Part shown: piece after piece, positions 51,148-59,880 of the stretch
Layout of the letters: every line of letters starts with the position of its first letter
Position numbering within the stretch: position 1 is the first letter of the stretch
NCBI RefSeq assembly: GCF_008905045.1
Contig: NZ_VWMY01000038.1
Coordinates: forward strand, 1 to 64,000
Direction of reading: 5' to 3'
DNA: 64,000 nucleotides
From: Streptomyces albicerus
GTDB lineage: Bacteria > Actinomycetota > Actinomycetes > Streptomycetales > Streptomycetaceae
Program-made: the position numbers and the translations under genes
Notes under the pieces: model-generated
Databases searched by the model: none
Seen by the model: the letters and a program-made list of their open reading frames with translations, nothing else
Told to the model about the DNA's origin: nothing

Positions 51148-51924
51148 ATGGTGCGGTCCTGGGGCCAACAACCGGACGTGTCCGCCGCCGCCCGCCGGTA
51201 CGCGGTGCAACTGACGGACGTGACCAAGCAGTTCGGGGAGGGACCTACAGCCGTCCTGGCCCTTGACACGGTCAACGCGGGCATCGAACCCGGCACGTTC
51301 ACGGCCGTGATGGGTCCTTCGGGCTCGGGCAAGAGCACGTTCCTGCACTGTGCGGCCGGCCTCGACAGGCCCACCTCGGGGCAGGTCCGTCTCGGCACGC
51401 AGGACCTGTCGGCGCTCAAGGAGCGACGGCTGACGGAGCTGCGGCGTACCCGTATCGGCTTCGTCTTCCAGGCGTTCAACCTCCTCCCGTCCCTCACCGT
51501 GGAGCAGAACATCACGCTGCCCCTGCGGCTGGCGGGCAGGGAGGTCGACGCGAGCTGGTCCGACCACATCGTGACCGCCGTCGGCCTGGGCGACCGCCTC
51601 ACGCGCTTTCCCGCACAGCTCTCCGGGGGCCAGCAGCAGCGGGTGGCCATCGCGAGGGCCCTGGTCACCCGCCCCGAGGTGATCTTCGCCGACGAGCCGA
51701 CCGGAGCACTCGACCCGGAGACCGCCCGGGACATCCTCGGACTGCTTCGGCAGGCGGTCACCGACCTCCACCAGACGGTGGTCATGGTCACGCACGACCC
51801 GATGGCCGCCGCACACACCGACCGCGCGGTGTTCCTCAGCGCCGGCCGGATCGTCGACGAGATGGGCGCACCGAGCGCGGACGGTGTCGCGGGCGTGCTC
51901 TCCGGCCTGCGGAGGGCCGCCTGA
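51148..51924 (+). CDS. ABC transporter ATP-binding protein (MacB/LolD type)
   Basis: A 258-aa ATPase. Walker A GPSGSGKST, Q-loop FQAFNLLPSLTV, signature LSGGQQQRVAIARAL, Walker B VIFADEPTGALD and H-loop VTHD are all intact. This is the MacB/LolD/FtsE class that works with FtsX-like permeases. Its stop overlaps the permease start (TGATG). It is divergent from the two-component system, a common pairing for peptide-antibiotic sensing and export. Confidence 0.95.
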   Translation: MVRSWGQQPDVSAAARRYAVQLTDVTKQFGEGPTAVLALDTVNAGIEPGTFTAVMGPSGSGKSTFLHCAAGLDRPTSGQVRLGTQDLSALKERRLTELRRTRIGFVFQAFNLLPSLTVEQNITLPLRLAGREVDASWSDHIVTAVGLGDRLTRFPAQLSGGQQQRVAIARALVTRPEVIFADEPTGALDPETARDILGLLRQAVTDLHQTVVMVTHDPMAAAHTDRAVFLSAGRIVDEMGAPSADGVAGVLSGLRRAA

Positions 51925-54488
51925 TGCTGAGCCTCGCCCTGCTGACACTCAAGGCCCGCAAGGGCGGTTTCGTCGGTACGTTCGTCGCGTTGCTGCTGGG
52001 TGCCGCGGTCTTCAGTGCCTGCGGCGTCCTTCTGGAGTCGGGCATACGGGCCGGGTCCTCGCCCGAGCGGTACGCGGCGGCCGACGTCCTCGTCGCGGGC
52101 CGGCAGGAGGTGGAACTGACCCTGAAGGACCTGGACGGCTCGACCCTCAAGCAGTCGCAGCCGCTGCCCGAACGCGTACCGCTGCGGGCATCGGTGGCCG
52201 ACCGGCTCTCCGGCGTCGACGGCGTGAAGTCGGTGATCCCGGACATGGGCGCGTCGGTACGGCTCACGACCGGGGACGGGCAGCCGATGGCCGGCCGGCA
52301 CGGCGCGGCACCGGAGGCGCACAACTGGTCGAGCCTCCGTCTCGGCGACTTCCGCCTGACCACCGGCCACGCACCGCGCGCGGCGGAGGAGATCGTCCTG
52401 GACACCGGGATCGCCGGGCAGGCGGGTCTCCGCCCCGGGGACCAGGTCCGTCTGATGACCGCGTCCACTCCGCGCACCTTCGAGGTCGCCGGACTCGTCG
52501 CACTGAAGGACGGCCGCACGCCCCGCCAGTCGGTGGCGTTCCTGTCCGACACCTCCATGCGCCAACTGGCGCCCTCCGTATACGCCTTCGGTGTCCTCGC
52601 CGACCCAGGCACCTCACTCCAGCGAATCGCAGACGGCGTCAAGGCCGCGCTCGACGACGACCGGCTCGCCGTGCACACGGGGGAGGGGCGCGGACGAGCG
52701 GAGTTCCTCGACGTCACCGTCAGCGGGTCGAATCTCGTGGTGCTGGCGGCCGCGGTCGGCGGCAACGTCCTGCTCATCGCCGTCTTCGTGCTGTTCGCCA
52801 CGACGTCGCTGTCCATCCGGCACCGCCGCCGGGAGATCGCCCTGCTGCGCGCGATCGGCACCACACCCGGTCAGATCCGGCGCATGGTGGCCGCGGAGGC
52901 CGCCGTCACGGGCCTGGCCGCCGGGGTGCTGGGCTGTCCGGTCGGCCTGGTCCTGGTGTACTGGCTGCGCGACCGGTTCGCCGGACACGGCATCGTGCCG
53001 TCCGACTTCGGGCTCGCCGTCAGCCCGCTGCCGTTCCTCGCGGCGGTGCTCGTGACCGTCCTGACCGCCTTGGTCGCCGTCCTGTCCGCCTCCTTCCGCG
53101 CGAACAGGATCCGGCCGACGGAGGCCCTCGGCGAGGCCGCGCTGGAGTCCCCGGGTCTCGGCCGCGGACGCAGGATCACCGGCGGTGTGCTGCTTGTCCT
53201 GTCGGCGGGTATCTTCTCCACCGGCCTCGCGCAGGACGCCGACTTCTTCACCCTCGTCGGGCTCGCCAACTCCCTCGTACTCATTCTCGTGATCGCCGTC
53301 GCGGTGCTCGGCCCGCTGGTCTCACGTGCCGCCGTACGCCTCCTCGGTCCGCTGCTCAACAGGACCGGTGTCACGGGCTACTTGGCGGCGGCCAACACGC
53401 GGGCCAACGTGGGCAGGCTGGCCGGCGCGATCACGCCGCTCGTGCTCGCCGTGTCCTTCGCGTCGACCGTCGTCTTCACCCAGACCACCGGGCTCAGGGA
53501 GTCGGCCGACCAACTGCGGTCCGGCCTCGTCGCCGACCACGTCCTCACGGCGCAGGGCGGGGTGTCACCCGAACTGGCCGAGAAGGTACGGGACATGAAG
53601 CAGGTGCGGTCCGCCACCGGACTGGTCAAGTCCAAGGTCATCGGGGTGGGCAAGCTGCTAGGCGCGCAGGAGTCCGTGTCCCTCAGCGCGCAGGGCGTGG
53701 ATCCGCGGGCCCTCGGCAGCGCCCTCGATCTGCGGCCGCGTGAGGGCGACCTGACCGCGCTGTCGGGCGCCACCGTGGCGATCAGCACCACCACGGCGTC
53801 CTGGCTCGGCCTCGGCGTCGGTGACACGGCCCGGCTGTACCTGGGCGACGGCACCCCCTTCCGCGGGGAGGTCGTCGCCGTCTACGAACGCGGCTTCGGG
53901 TTCGCCGACGTGACCCTGGACCACGATCTGCTGCTGGCCCACACCACGCGCAAGGCCGACGAGTCCGTGCTCGTACGCTCCGACCCCTCGGCATCCGGTG
54001 TCGCCGAGGCCCTCTCCGGCCTGGCGGCGGACTATCCGGGCACCGTGCTCCGGGACGGGCTCGCCGTCGACGACCAGCTGACGGAACAGCGGGCCAACGC
54101 CTGGGTCAACTACCTCGTGGTCGGCCTGATCATCGCGTACACGGCGATCACCGTCGTCAACACGCTGGCGATGAGTACGGGAGCGCGGCGGCGGGAGTTC
54201 GCGCTGCTGCGGCTGTCCGGTACGGCCCGCGGCCAGGTCGTGGGCATGATGCGCCGGGAGAGCGTCATCGTCATCGCTGCCGGGGTGGGCATCGGGACGC
54301 TGCTGTCCGTGTTCCCGCTGGTCCTCGTGTCCCTGGCGCTGAGCGGCTCGCCGGTGCCGGCCGTGCCCGGACTCGGCTATCTGGCGATCGCGGGCGCGAC
54401 GGCGACGCTGGCGGCCGCGGGCACGATGGTGCCGACGCGGGTGCTGCTGAGGATCCGGCCGGTCGAGGCGATCGGCGCGAAGGAGTAG
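51924..54488 (+). CDS. FtsX-like ABC transporter permease
   Basis: An 854-aa membrane protein with an N-terminal transmembrane helix, a ~200-residue extracellular region, three membrane helices (first FtsX domain, with the cytoplasmic RHRRREIALLRAIGTTPGQI), further membrane helices, a second extracellular region and a second FtsX domain (RRREFALLRLSGTARGQV). It forms the membrane half of a mechanotransmission-type ABC exporter with the upstream ATPase. The duplicated FtsX layout is typical of actinobacterial exporters tied to antimicrobial resistance. Substrate unknown. Confidence 0.93.
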   Translation: MLSLALLTLKARKGGFVGTFVALLLGAAVFSACGVLLESGIRAGSSPERYAAADVLVAGRQEVELTLKDLDGSTLKQSQPLPERVPLRASVADRLSGVDGVKSVIPDMGASVRLTTGDGQPMAGRHGAAPEAHNWSSLRLGDFRLTTGHAPRAAEEIVLDTGIAGQAGLRPGDQVRLMTASTPRTFEVAGLVALKDGRTPRQSVAFLSDTSMRQLAPSVYAFGVLADPGTSLQRIADGVKAALDDDRLAVHTGEGRGRAEFLDVTVSGSNLVVLAAAVGGNVLLIAVFVLFATTSLSIRHRRREIALLRAIGTTPGQIRRMVAAEAAVTGLAAGVLGCPVGLVLVYWLRDRFAGHGIVPSDFGLAVSPLPFLAAVLVTVLTALVAVLSASFRANRIRPTEALGEAALESPGLGRGRRITGGVLLVLSAGIFSTGLAQDADFFTLVGLANSLVLILVIAVAVLGPLVSRAAVRLLGPLLNRTGVTGYLAAANTRANVGRLAGAITPLVLAVSFASTVVFTQTTGLRESADQLRSGLVADHVLTAQGGVSPELAEKVRDMKQVRSATGLVKSKVIGVGKLLGAQESVSLSAQGVDPRALGSALDLRPREGDLTALSGATVAISTTTASWLGLGVGDTARLYLGDGTPFRGEVVAVYERGFGFADVTLDHDLLLAHTTRKADESVLVRSDPSASGVAEALSGLAADYPGTVLRDGLAVDDQLTEQRANAWVNYLVVGLIIAYTAITVVNTLAMSTGARRREFALLRLSGTARGQVVGMMRRESVIVIAAGVGIGTLLSVFPLVLVSLALSGSPVPAVPGLGYLAIAGATATLAAAGTMVPTRVLLRIRPVEAIGAKE

Positions 54489-54602
54489 GGAGTTGACGGC
54501 GGCGATGGCGATGGCGTCGCGACGCCTGCCTCTGTGGGCGGGACCTCTCCAGCCGCCGGGATCTCTTCAGGCGGGACGCCGGTCCCTTTCCCTTCGGGCA
54601 GG

Positions 54603-55181
54603 TCAGCGGGTGGCGCGCACGCCGTCCAGGGCGACGGACAGGACCCGGTCGCGCTGGGCGTCGTCGTCGAAGGTCGTCGCGGTGATGCCCGCGACCATGC
54701 GCAGCAGATCGACGAAGTCCATGTCCTTGCGCGCCTCGCCGGCCTGCTGGGCCCGTTCGAACAGCGGGCCGCCGGCCGCGTACATCGATTCACGGCAGGC
54801 GGCGAAGATCTCCGACTCGTCGTTGAGCGCCTCGCGCACGGCCCGCTTGGTCACCATGTAGCCGGCGAACCGGTCCAGCCAGGCCGTCAGTGCCTCCCAC
54901 GGTTCCAGTTCGGCGACCTCCTGGGCGACCTGGCACAGGGCGTTGACCTCGTCCGCGTAGACGCTCTCGAAGAGGTGCCTGCGGGTGGGGAAGTTCCGGT
55001 ACAGGGTGCCGATGCCGACGCCCGCGCGACGGGCGACGTCCTCCAGGGAGGCCTCCGCGCCGTGCTCAGCGAAGGCCTCGCGGGCGGCCGCGAGCAGGGC
55101 GTCGTAGTTGCGCGCCGCGTCCTTCCGGTGCGGTCGCCGGGACGCGACGATCTCGCTGACGGGGAACGACTGGGCGGTCAC
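54603..55181 (-). CDS. TetR-family repressor of the adjacent MFS exporter
   Basis: A 192-aa TetR protein. DNA-binding helices are at about residues 20-70 (ARNYDALLAAAREAFAEHG, SLEDVARRAGVGIGTLYRNFPTRRHLF); the C-terminal part is the ligand and dimer domain. Start chosen at GTG 55181 behind GGGAGG. The frame is open upstream but crosses the operator region and is not protein-like. It is divergent from the MFS exporter with two matched palindromes in between, the standard TetR-efflux layout. Confidence 0.93.
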   Translation of the reverse strand: MTAQSFPVSEIVASRRPHRKDAARNYDALLAAAREAFAEHGAEASLEDVARRAGVGIGTLYRNFPTRRHLFESVYADEVNALCQVAQEVAELEPWEALTAWLDRFAGYMVTKRAVREALNDESEIFAACRESMYAAGGPLFERAQQAGEARKDMDFVDLLRMVAGITATTFDDDAQRDRVLSVALDGVRATR

Positions 55182-55210
55182 TGCTGCCTCCCGGGCGGGA
55201 CGAGGTTGAA

Positions 55211-55251
55211 GCGGAGGTATTCCTCCGCTACAGTGGAGGCGTACCTCCACT
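55211..55251. promoter_or_regulatory. Twin palindromic TetR operators
   Basis: GCGGAGGTATTCCTCCGC (55211-55228) and AGTGGAGGCGTACCTCCACT (55232-55251) share the core GGAGGNNNNCCTCC. Their centres are 22 bp apart, about two helical turns. They lie just upstream of the tetR start and in the shared control region with the MFS gene. Confidence 0.85.
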
Positions 55252-55497
55252 TTAGCAGTGCGGGGTGCGTTCGCCGTGGATGCGTGCGGCCGCACGCATG
55301 GCGACGCGACGCCACCCTCGCGTCTGTGCGGGCCCCGCGCCGAGCGCACCGCCCGGCACCGCCCGTCCCCCTGACACCTTTCGCGACCTCCCCCAGCTCG
55401 CGATCGTCGGTGTGCCCTGTGCTGCCTACGGCATGCGCCGGGCCCGTACGACCGCGGCCCGAGGCCTTCGGCCGCAACCAGTTCCGAGAGGCTCTTG

Positions 55498-56949
55498 ATG
55501 CCCCGCAAGTCCACCCGCCTCACCTTCGCGGTCCTCGCGACCGGTGCGGGCGTGTTCTCCATGCTGCAGTCGTTGATCGCGCCGGCCCTGCCGACCGTTC
55601 AGCACGCACTGCACACCTCGCAGTCCACCGCGACCTGGGTGATGACGGCGTACCTGCTGTCCGCCTCGGTCTTCACGCCGATCCTCGGCCGGGTCGGCGA
55701 CCTGATCGGCAAGAAACGCACCCTCGTCGCCGTCCTGGTGGCGGTGCTGCTCGGGTGTCTGCTCGCCGCGCTCGCGCCGACCATCGGCGTACTGATCGTC
55801 GCCCGGGTCGTCCAGGGCATCGGCGGCGCGCTGTTCCCGCTGTCCTTCGGCATCATCCGGGACGAGTTCGCCCCGGGCCGGGTCAGCCCCAGCATCAGCA
55901 ACCTGTCCGCGGTGATCGCCGCCGGTGGCGGTGTCGGCATGGTCGCGGCCGGTCCCGTCGTGACCGCGCTCGGCTACCGCTGGCTGTTCTGGCTTCCCGT
56001 CGGCATCGTCGCGATCACCACGCTGATCGCCCTCCGCTACGTCCCCGAGTCGCCCAGCAGGGCCGCGGGACGCGTCAACTGGCTCGGCGCCATCCTGCTG
56101 TCGGCCTGGCTGGTGGCCCTGCTGCTACCGCTCAGCCAGGCGACCAACTGGGGCTGGGGCTCGACCCGGGTGATCGGACTGTTCGTCGCCGCCGTGGTGC
56201 TCTTCGCGCTGTGGCTGCTCGCCGAGGCGCGGTCCCGCTCCCCGCTGATCGACCTGCGCGTCATGCGACTGCCCGCCGTGTGGACCACCAACACCGCCGC
56301 GCTGCTGTTCGGCGCCGGCATGTACTCGATCTGGTCCTTCCTGCCCGGCTTCGTCCAGACGCCCGGCTCGGCCGGTTACGGATTCGGCGCCAGCGTCACC
56401 GCCTCCGGGCTGCTCATGCTGCCGATGCTGATCGCGATGTTCTTCTCGGGCATCCTGAGCGGCCGTCTCGAGCCCGTACTGGGCGCCAAGAAACTGCTCA
56501 CGACCGGCGCCGCGCTGGGTGCGATCGCCTGCGGCTTCCTCGCCGTCTGGCACGACCAGCAGTGGCAGATCGCCTTCGTGGCAGGGGTCTTCGGCCTCGG
56601 TATCGGTCTTGCCTTCGCCTCGATGGCCAACCTGATCGTGGGCAGCGTCCCGGCCGAGCAGACCGGCGCCGCGACGGGCATGAACGCCAACATCCGCACC
56701 ATCGGCGGATCCATCGGGGCCGCGGTGACCAGCGTCCTGGTGACCGGCCATCTACAGCCCTCGGGCCTGCCCTACGCCTCCGGCTACACCCACGGATTCA
56801 CCCTGCTCGCCCTGCTCTGCCTCGCCGCGGCCCTGGCCGCGCTGCTCGTCCCGGTCCAGCGCAAGGGCCGTATGCCCGGCGCACCCCGCGCCGCCCACGA
56901 CACGTCGCGTACGGACCAGCAGGCCGTCGCGCCCGGGGCGCGGAGCTGA
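55498..56949 (+). CDS. MFS multidrug exporter, DHA2 (14-TM) type
   Basis: A 483-aa proton-driven exporter with 13-14 predicted membrane helices. Motif A is GRVGDLIGKKR after helix 2, and motif C-like Gly-rich sequence (GGGVGMVAAGPVV) lies in helix 5. An inner loop with RSRSPLIDLRVMRLP is typical of DHA2 members. The start ATG follows GAGAGG. It is probably repressed by the divergent TetR protein. The C-terminal tail is short and hydrophilic. Confidence 0.92.
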   Translation: MPRKSTRLTFAVLATGAGVFSMLQSLIAPALPTVQHALHTSQSTATWVMTAYLLSASVFTPILGRVGDLIGKKRTLVAVLVAVLLGCLLAALAPTIGVLIVARVVQGIGGALFPLSFGIIRDEFAPGRVSPSISNLSAVIAAGGGVGMVAAGPVVTALGYRWLFWLPVGIVAITTLIALRYVPESPSRAAGRVNWLGAILLSAWLVALLLPLSQATNWGWGSTRVIGLFVAAVVLFALWLLAEARSRSPLIDLRVMRLPAVWTTNTAALLFGAGMYSIWSFLPGFVQTPGSAGYGFGASVTASGLLMLPMLIAMFFSGILSGRLEPVLGAKKLLTTGAALGAIACGFLAVWHDQQWQIAFVAGVFGLGIGLAFASMANLIVGSVPAEQTGAATGMNANIRTIGGSIGAAVTSVLVTGHLQPSGLPYASGYTHGFTLLALLCLAAALAALLVPVQRKGRMPGAPRAAHDTSRTDQQAVAPGARS

Positions 56950-56970
56950 CGTGTACGAGGACCGCTGAGC

Positions 56971-57012
56971 CGGCCGTCGCCGAGGCCCTGCACGGGGCTG
57001 AGGCGACGGCCG
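56971..57012. terminator. Stem-loop between the MFS gene and vanX
   Basis: CGGCCGTCGCC pairs with GGCGACGGCCG over a 20-base loop that can form a smaller inner stem. It sits between convergent genes and can stop both transcripts. The van G+C drop begins about 110 bp to its right. Confidence 0.65.
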
Positions 57013-57128
57013 TCGCTGTTCGTCGACGACCTGGTGGTCGTCGGAGCCGGTGAGGTTCCGGTCCTCGGCGCATGCCGTCAAACTCCCCAGGATTCCCAAC
57101 AGTTCGGCGTTGCGGCCGCCCGGCTCAA

Positions 57129-57737
57129 CTATGTGATGGGAAAATCAAAATAGGTGTCTGGATAAGGTTCATCTTTCAGTGTGTAATGCCACCACTCGCA
57201 ATCGTATGGGGCAAAACCGCAGGCCTCCATGATGGAGCACAGATGTTGCCGGTTTGTCGCTTCGGTTTGCGTGATCCCTTTTGCTCCATGATGTGAGATT
57301 GAATCCATCAGGTCATGGCCGCCGCCCGTGGGAGCAAGTTCACCGGTAGTCAGGTGATACAGCGTCAAGTCAACGGTGCTACCCCGGCTGTGGCCCGACT
57401 TGGCGGCCACGTATCCCATGTCGAACATCGCGGCTCTGTCGATATTCGGATAGTGCCGTGACTTCGTCCGGCCATCTTCCGGCTGTTGTGACCAGCGCAG
57501 AAAGCAGTCCACGGCACGTTGAGGGCGATAACCGTCCCAGAGAAGCAGGCCGAAGCCGAGGGATTGGGCCTTTTCTTGCGCCCTTTCCAGAGCCGTGCAC
57601 AAAGCCCTCGTGCCGACGATTCGATTTGTCAGATATCCGTCCACGGGCTTGCCGGTGAAGTTGTCCCAGGTGGCGTACTTGGCATCCCAGCGTATGCCGG
57701 ATACAAGCTCGTCCACGAAGACGAAATCATCTTTCAT
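57129..57737 (-). CDS. vanX: D-Ala-D-Ala dipeptidase VanX
   Basis: A 202-aa zinc dipeptidase, the same length as classical VanX. It has the zinc and catalytic motifs SGHSRGSTVDLTL and EWWHYTL, and the N-terminal DGYRPQRAV region. It hydrolyses D-Ala-D-Ala in the cytoplasm so that only D-Ala-D-Lac enters cell-wall precursors. Start chosen at ATG 57737, which overlaps the vanA stop (ATGA); upstream in-frame sequence lies inside vanA and is not VanX-like. It is the last gene of vanHAX. G+C is clearly lower than in the neighbouring MFS gene. Confidence 0.96.
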   Translation of the reverse strand: MKDDFVFVDELVSGIRWDAKYATWDNFTGKPVDGYLTNRIVGTRALCTALERAQEKAQSLGFGLLLWDGYRPQRAVDCFLRWSQQPEDGRTKSRHYPNIDRAAMFDMGYVAAKSGHSRGSTVDLTLYHLTTGELAPTGGGHDLMDSISHHGAKGITQTEATNRQHLCSIMEACGFAPYDCEWWHYTLKDEPYPDTYFDFPIT

Positions 57738-58774
57738 CGGATTTTCCCCGTCAATGCCAACGACACCATTCGGTCGAGCACTTCGGCAAGCGGCAACTCT
57801 GCGGCTGCCATCATCCTCGGATAACGGCTGTACGAGGTCATACCAGGCAGAGTGTTGACCTCGTTGAGGACTACTTCTCCATCGTCCTTGAGGAACATGT
57901 CCACCCGCGACAGCCCCCTGCATCCCAAGGCGCGGTATATGGCCTTTGCTGTCTCCTGAACGAGCGATCGCGACTCCGCCGGAATGTCGGCGGGAACGAT
58001 TGCCGTTGAGTTTTCGGAACCGCTTTCAGGCTCGTCCTCCTGATGGATTCTGAAGAATCCGTGAGAGAGATCAATTCGATCCACCTCGCCCGCGACCAAA
58101 TCCAGATCGTTCCCCAGGATGGCGCATCCGATCTCGCTGCCGACGACAGCCTCTTCAATCAGCACCTTCGAGTCATACTGTCTTGCGGTCTCCACCGCAC
58201 TCAGCAGTTCCTCTTTTCGGGATACCTTGCTGACGCCGAAAGATGACCCTGAACGGGCCGGCTTCACGAAGACGGGATAGGTGAGCCGGTCGGGATCAAT
58301 GTTCTCGTTCGCCGTGACGGTCCAGAAATTCGGCGTAGCGATTCCCGCGCTTCTGGCGACGATGTAGGCAAGGGACTTGTCCATACACAGAGCAGAACTT
58401 TGGACATCGCAGCCAACGTAGGGAATGCCGGAGAGCTCCAGCAAACCCTGCATCGCACCGTCCTCGCCGAGTTTGCCGTGCAGAACGGGCAACACGACGT
58501 CCAAACTGATCGTTTCGTATTTTCCCTGATCCAGAACGAGCAATCCGCGGACGCTCCTGTCCGGTGACAGCGCTGCCGGACGGCTCCCGCCGTTCTCCCA
58601 ATCTGCGTCAGGCCCGTCACAGAGCTTCCAGGCACCGCTCTTCGTAATCCCGATATAGAACGGTTCATACTTCGCGATATCGAGGTTCCGTGCGACCTCC
58701 TGCGCGGACTTGACGGAGACGGGGTGCTCTTCGGAGCAGCCTCCGAATATGATTCCGACCTTCAACCTATCCAT
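57734..58774 (-). CDS. vanA: D-alanine-D-lactate ligase VanA-type
   Basis: A 346-aa ATP-grasp ligase. The N-terminal IIFGGCSEEHPVSVKSA, central VKPARSGSSFGVSKVS and ATP/Mg end LNEVNTLPGMTSYSRYP are clear. The omega-loop FRIHQEDEPESGSEN carries the His that marks D-Ala-D-Lac ligases instead of the Tyr-containing loop of D-Ala-D-Ala ligases. The product is the D-Ala-D-Lac depsipeptide that lowers glycopeptide affinity. It overlaps vanH by 8 bp and vanX by 4 bp. From memory it looks closer to actinobacterial VanA proteins than to the enterococcal one. Confidence 0.97.
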   Translation of the reverse strand: MDRLKVGIIFGGCSEEHPVSVKSAQEVARNLDIAKYEPFYIGITKSGAWKLCDGPDADWENGGSRPAALSPDRSVRGLLVLDQGKYETISLDVVLPVLHGKLGEDGAMQGLLELSGIPYVGCDVQSSALCMDKSLAYIVARSAGIATPNFWTVTANENIDPDRLTYPVFVKPARSGSSFGVSKVSRKEELLSAVETARQYDSKVLIEEAVVGSEIGCAILGNDLDLVAGEVDRIDLSHGFFRIHQEDEPESGSENSTAIVPADIPAESRSLVQETAKAIYRALGCRGLSRVDMFLKDDGEVVLNEVNTLPGMTSYSRYPRMMAAAELPLAEVLDRMVSLALTGKIR

Positions 58775-59807
58775 GCTGATTCCTGCTTTCGAATTTCAGG
58801 CAGTTGGTGATGGAGTTTTCGACCGTGTCGCTCAGGGCATGGTCTGTGTAGTAGGCGGTGTGCGGACTGATGAGCACATTCGACAGCTTTTGCAGCCGCA
58901 GCAGCTGTTTGCTTTCGATGGGTTTGTTTCTGCAGTCGGCGTAGAATATTCCTTCCTCTCCTTCGAGGACATCCAACGCCGCACCGCCCAATCTGCCGCT
59001 TTCCAATGCCGGAACAAGGGCCTCGGTGTCGAGCAGTGGGCCGCGCCCGGTATTGATGATGAACGCACCGTGCTTCATCTGCTCGATACGTTGACGATTG
59101 AGGAGATGGTGCGTATCCGCGTTGAGCGGTGCATGGAGCGTTACGATGTCGCTCAGCTGCAGCAACTCATCAAGAGGAAGGTAATCGGCGGCGATCTTGG
59201 GGAGATTGTCATGGGCCAGTATTCGACAGCCGAAACCTCGCAGCCTGTCCACGACTGCTGTGCCGATGCGTCCTGTCCCGATTACCCCGATGGTCAGGTC
59301 TCGTAGTTCTTTCCCACGCACATCGTTCAACCTGTAGTCGTGCATGTCCGCGCGGCGGACAGTGGATTTTGCATTCCGTACCGCCATCAGCATCAGCATG
59401 AGCGTGTAGTCGGCCACACTGTCGGGCGAATAGGCGACATTTTCAACGGAAATGCCGAGACTCTCCGCGTATTCCACGTCGATGTGGTTGTAGCCGATGC
59501 TCCTTGTGGAGATGTACGTTACGCCGGCTTTGCTGAGTGCAAGAAGAGCGGAATTTGCGATCTGGGTTTTATGGCCTACGCTGATGCACCGGTTTCCGAA
59601 GGACAGTTCAATATTGGCTTCGGATACCGCCGCCTCCGTGATGGTTGGTACTACGCCGAAGCGGGGTGCCAGCTCCCGGAACAAAACTGCCTCATCCTGC
59701 CCGCATCCATAAATTGTGATTCCTGTTACCGGGACGGACGAGGAGGACGAGGTCGCCGGCGATCGGGTGCGGCGGGCCGCTGTCCGGGCTGGTTCGCTGT
59801 AGGTCAT
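58767..59807 (-). CDS. vanH: D-lactate dehydrogenase VanH-type
   Basis: A 346-aa D-2-hydroxyacid dehydrogenase that reduces pyruvate to D-lactate for VanA. The Rossmann motif is TIGVIGTGRIGTAV. Catalytic Arg, Glu and His lie in NTGRGPLLDTEAL, VLEGEEGIF and SPHTAYYT. Start chosen at ATG 59807, giving the short Ser/Thr/Arg-rich tail MTYSEPARTAARRTRSP seen in actinobacterial VanH. The same frame stays open upstream to about 60041 without VanH-like sequence. First gene of vanHAX; short CGATAT repeats lie upstream. No vanR or vanS is in the window. Confidence 0.95.
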   Translation of the reverse strand: MTYSEPARTAARRTRSPATSSSSSVPVTGITIYGCGQDEAVLFRELAPRFGVVPTITEAAVSEANIELSFGNRCISVGHKTQIANSALLALSKAGVTYISTRSIGYNHIDVEYAESLGISVENVAYSPDSVADYTLMLMLMAVRNAKSTVRRADMHDYRLNDVRGKELRDLTIGVIGTGRIGTAVVDRLRGFGCRILAHDNLPKIAADYLPLDELLQLSDIVTLHAPLNADTHHLLNRQRIEQMKHGAFIINTGRGPLLDTEALVPALESGRLGGAALDVLEGEEGIFYADCRNKPIESKQLLRLQKLSNVLISPHTAYYTDHALSDTVENSITNCLKFESRNQHG

Positions 59808-59853
59808 GCCGCCAGTCAAGGTGGCGTCGCGTTGCAGGCACGTATGCGGTTTT

Positions 59854-59880
59854 CGATATGCCGACGATATATTACTATCG
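59854..59880 (-). promoter_or_regulatory. CGATAT repeats upstream of vanH (possible VanR-type site)
   Basis: CGATAT occurs at 59854-59859 and 59865-59870, 11 bp apart (one helical turn). CGATA-TATTAC-TATCG (59865-59880) forms an inverted repeat, and AT-rich TAATATAT on the gene strand could serve as a -10. Direct repeats on one DNA face suit an OmpR-type activator such as VanR, but no such gene is nearby. Confidence 0.45.

Noticed and set aside
57734..58774. Reading the ligase as housekeeping D-Ala-D-Ala ligase (Ddl)
   Set aside because: The omega-loop FRIHQE with GSEN and the flanking vanH and vanX genes mark a D-Ala-D-Lac ligase.
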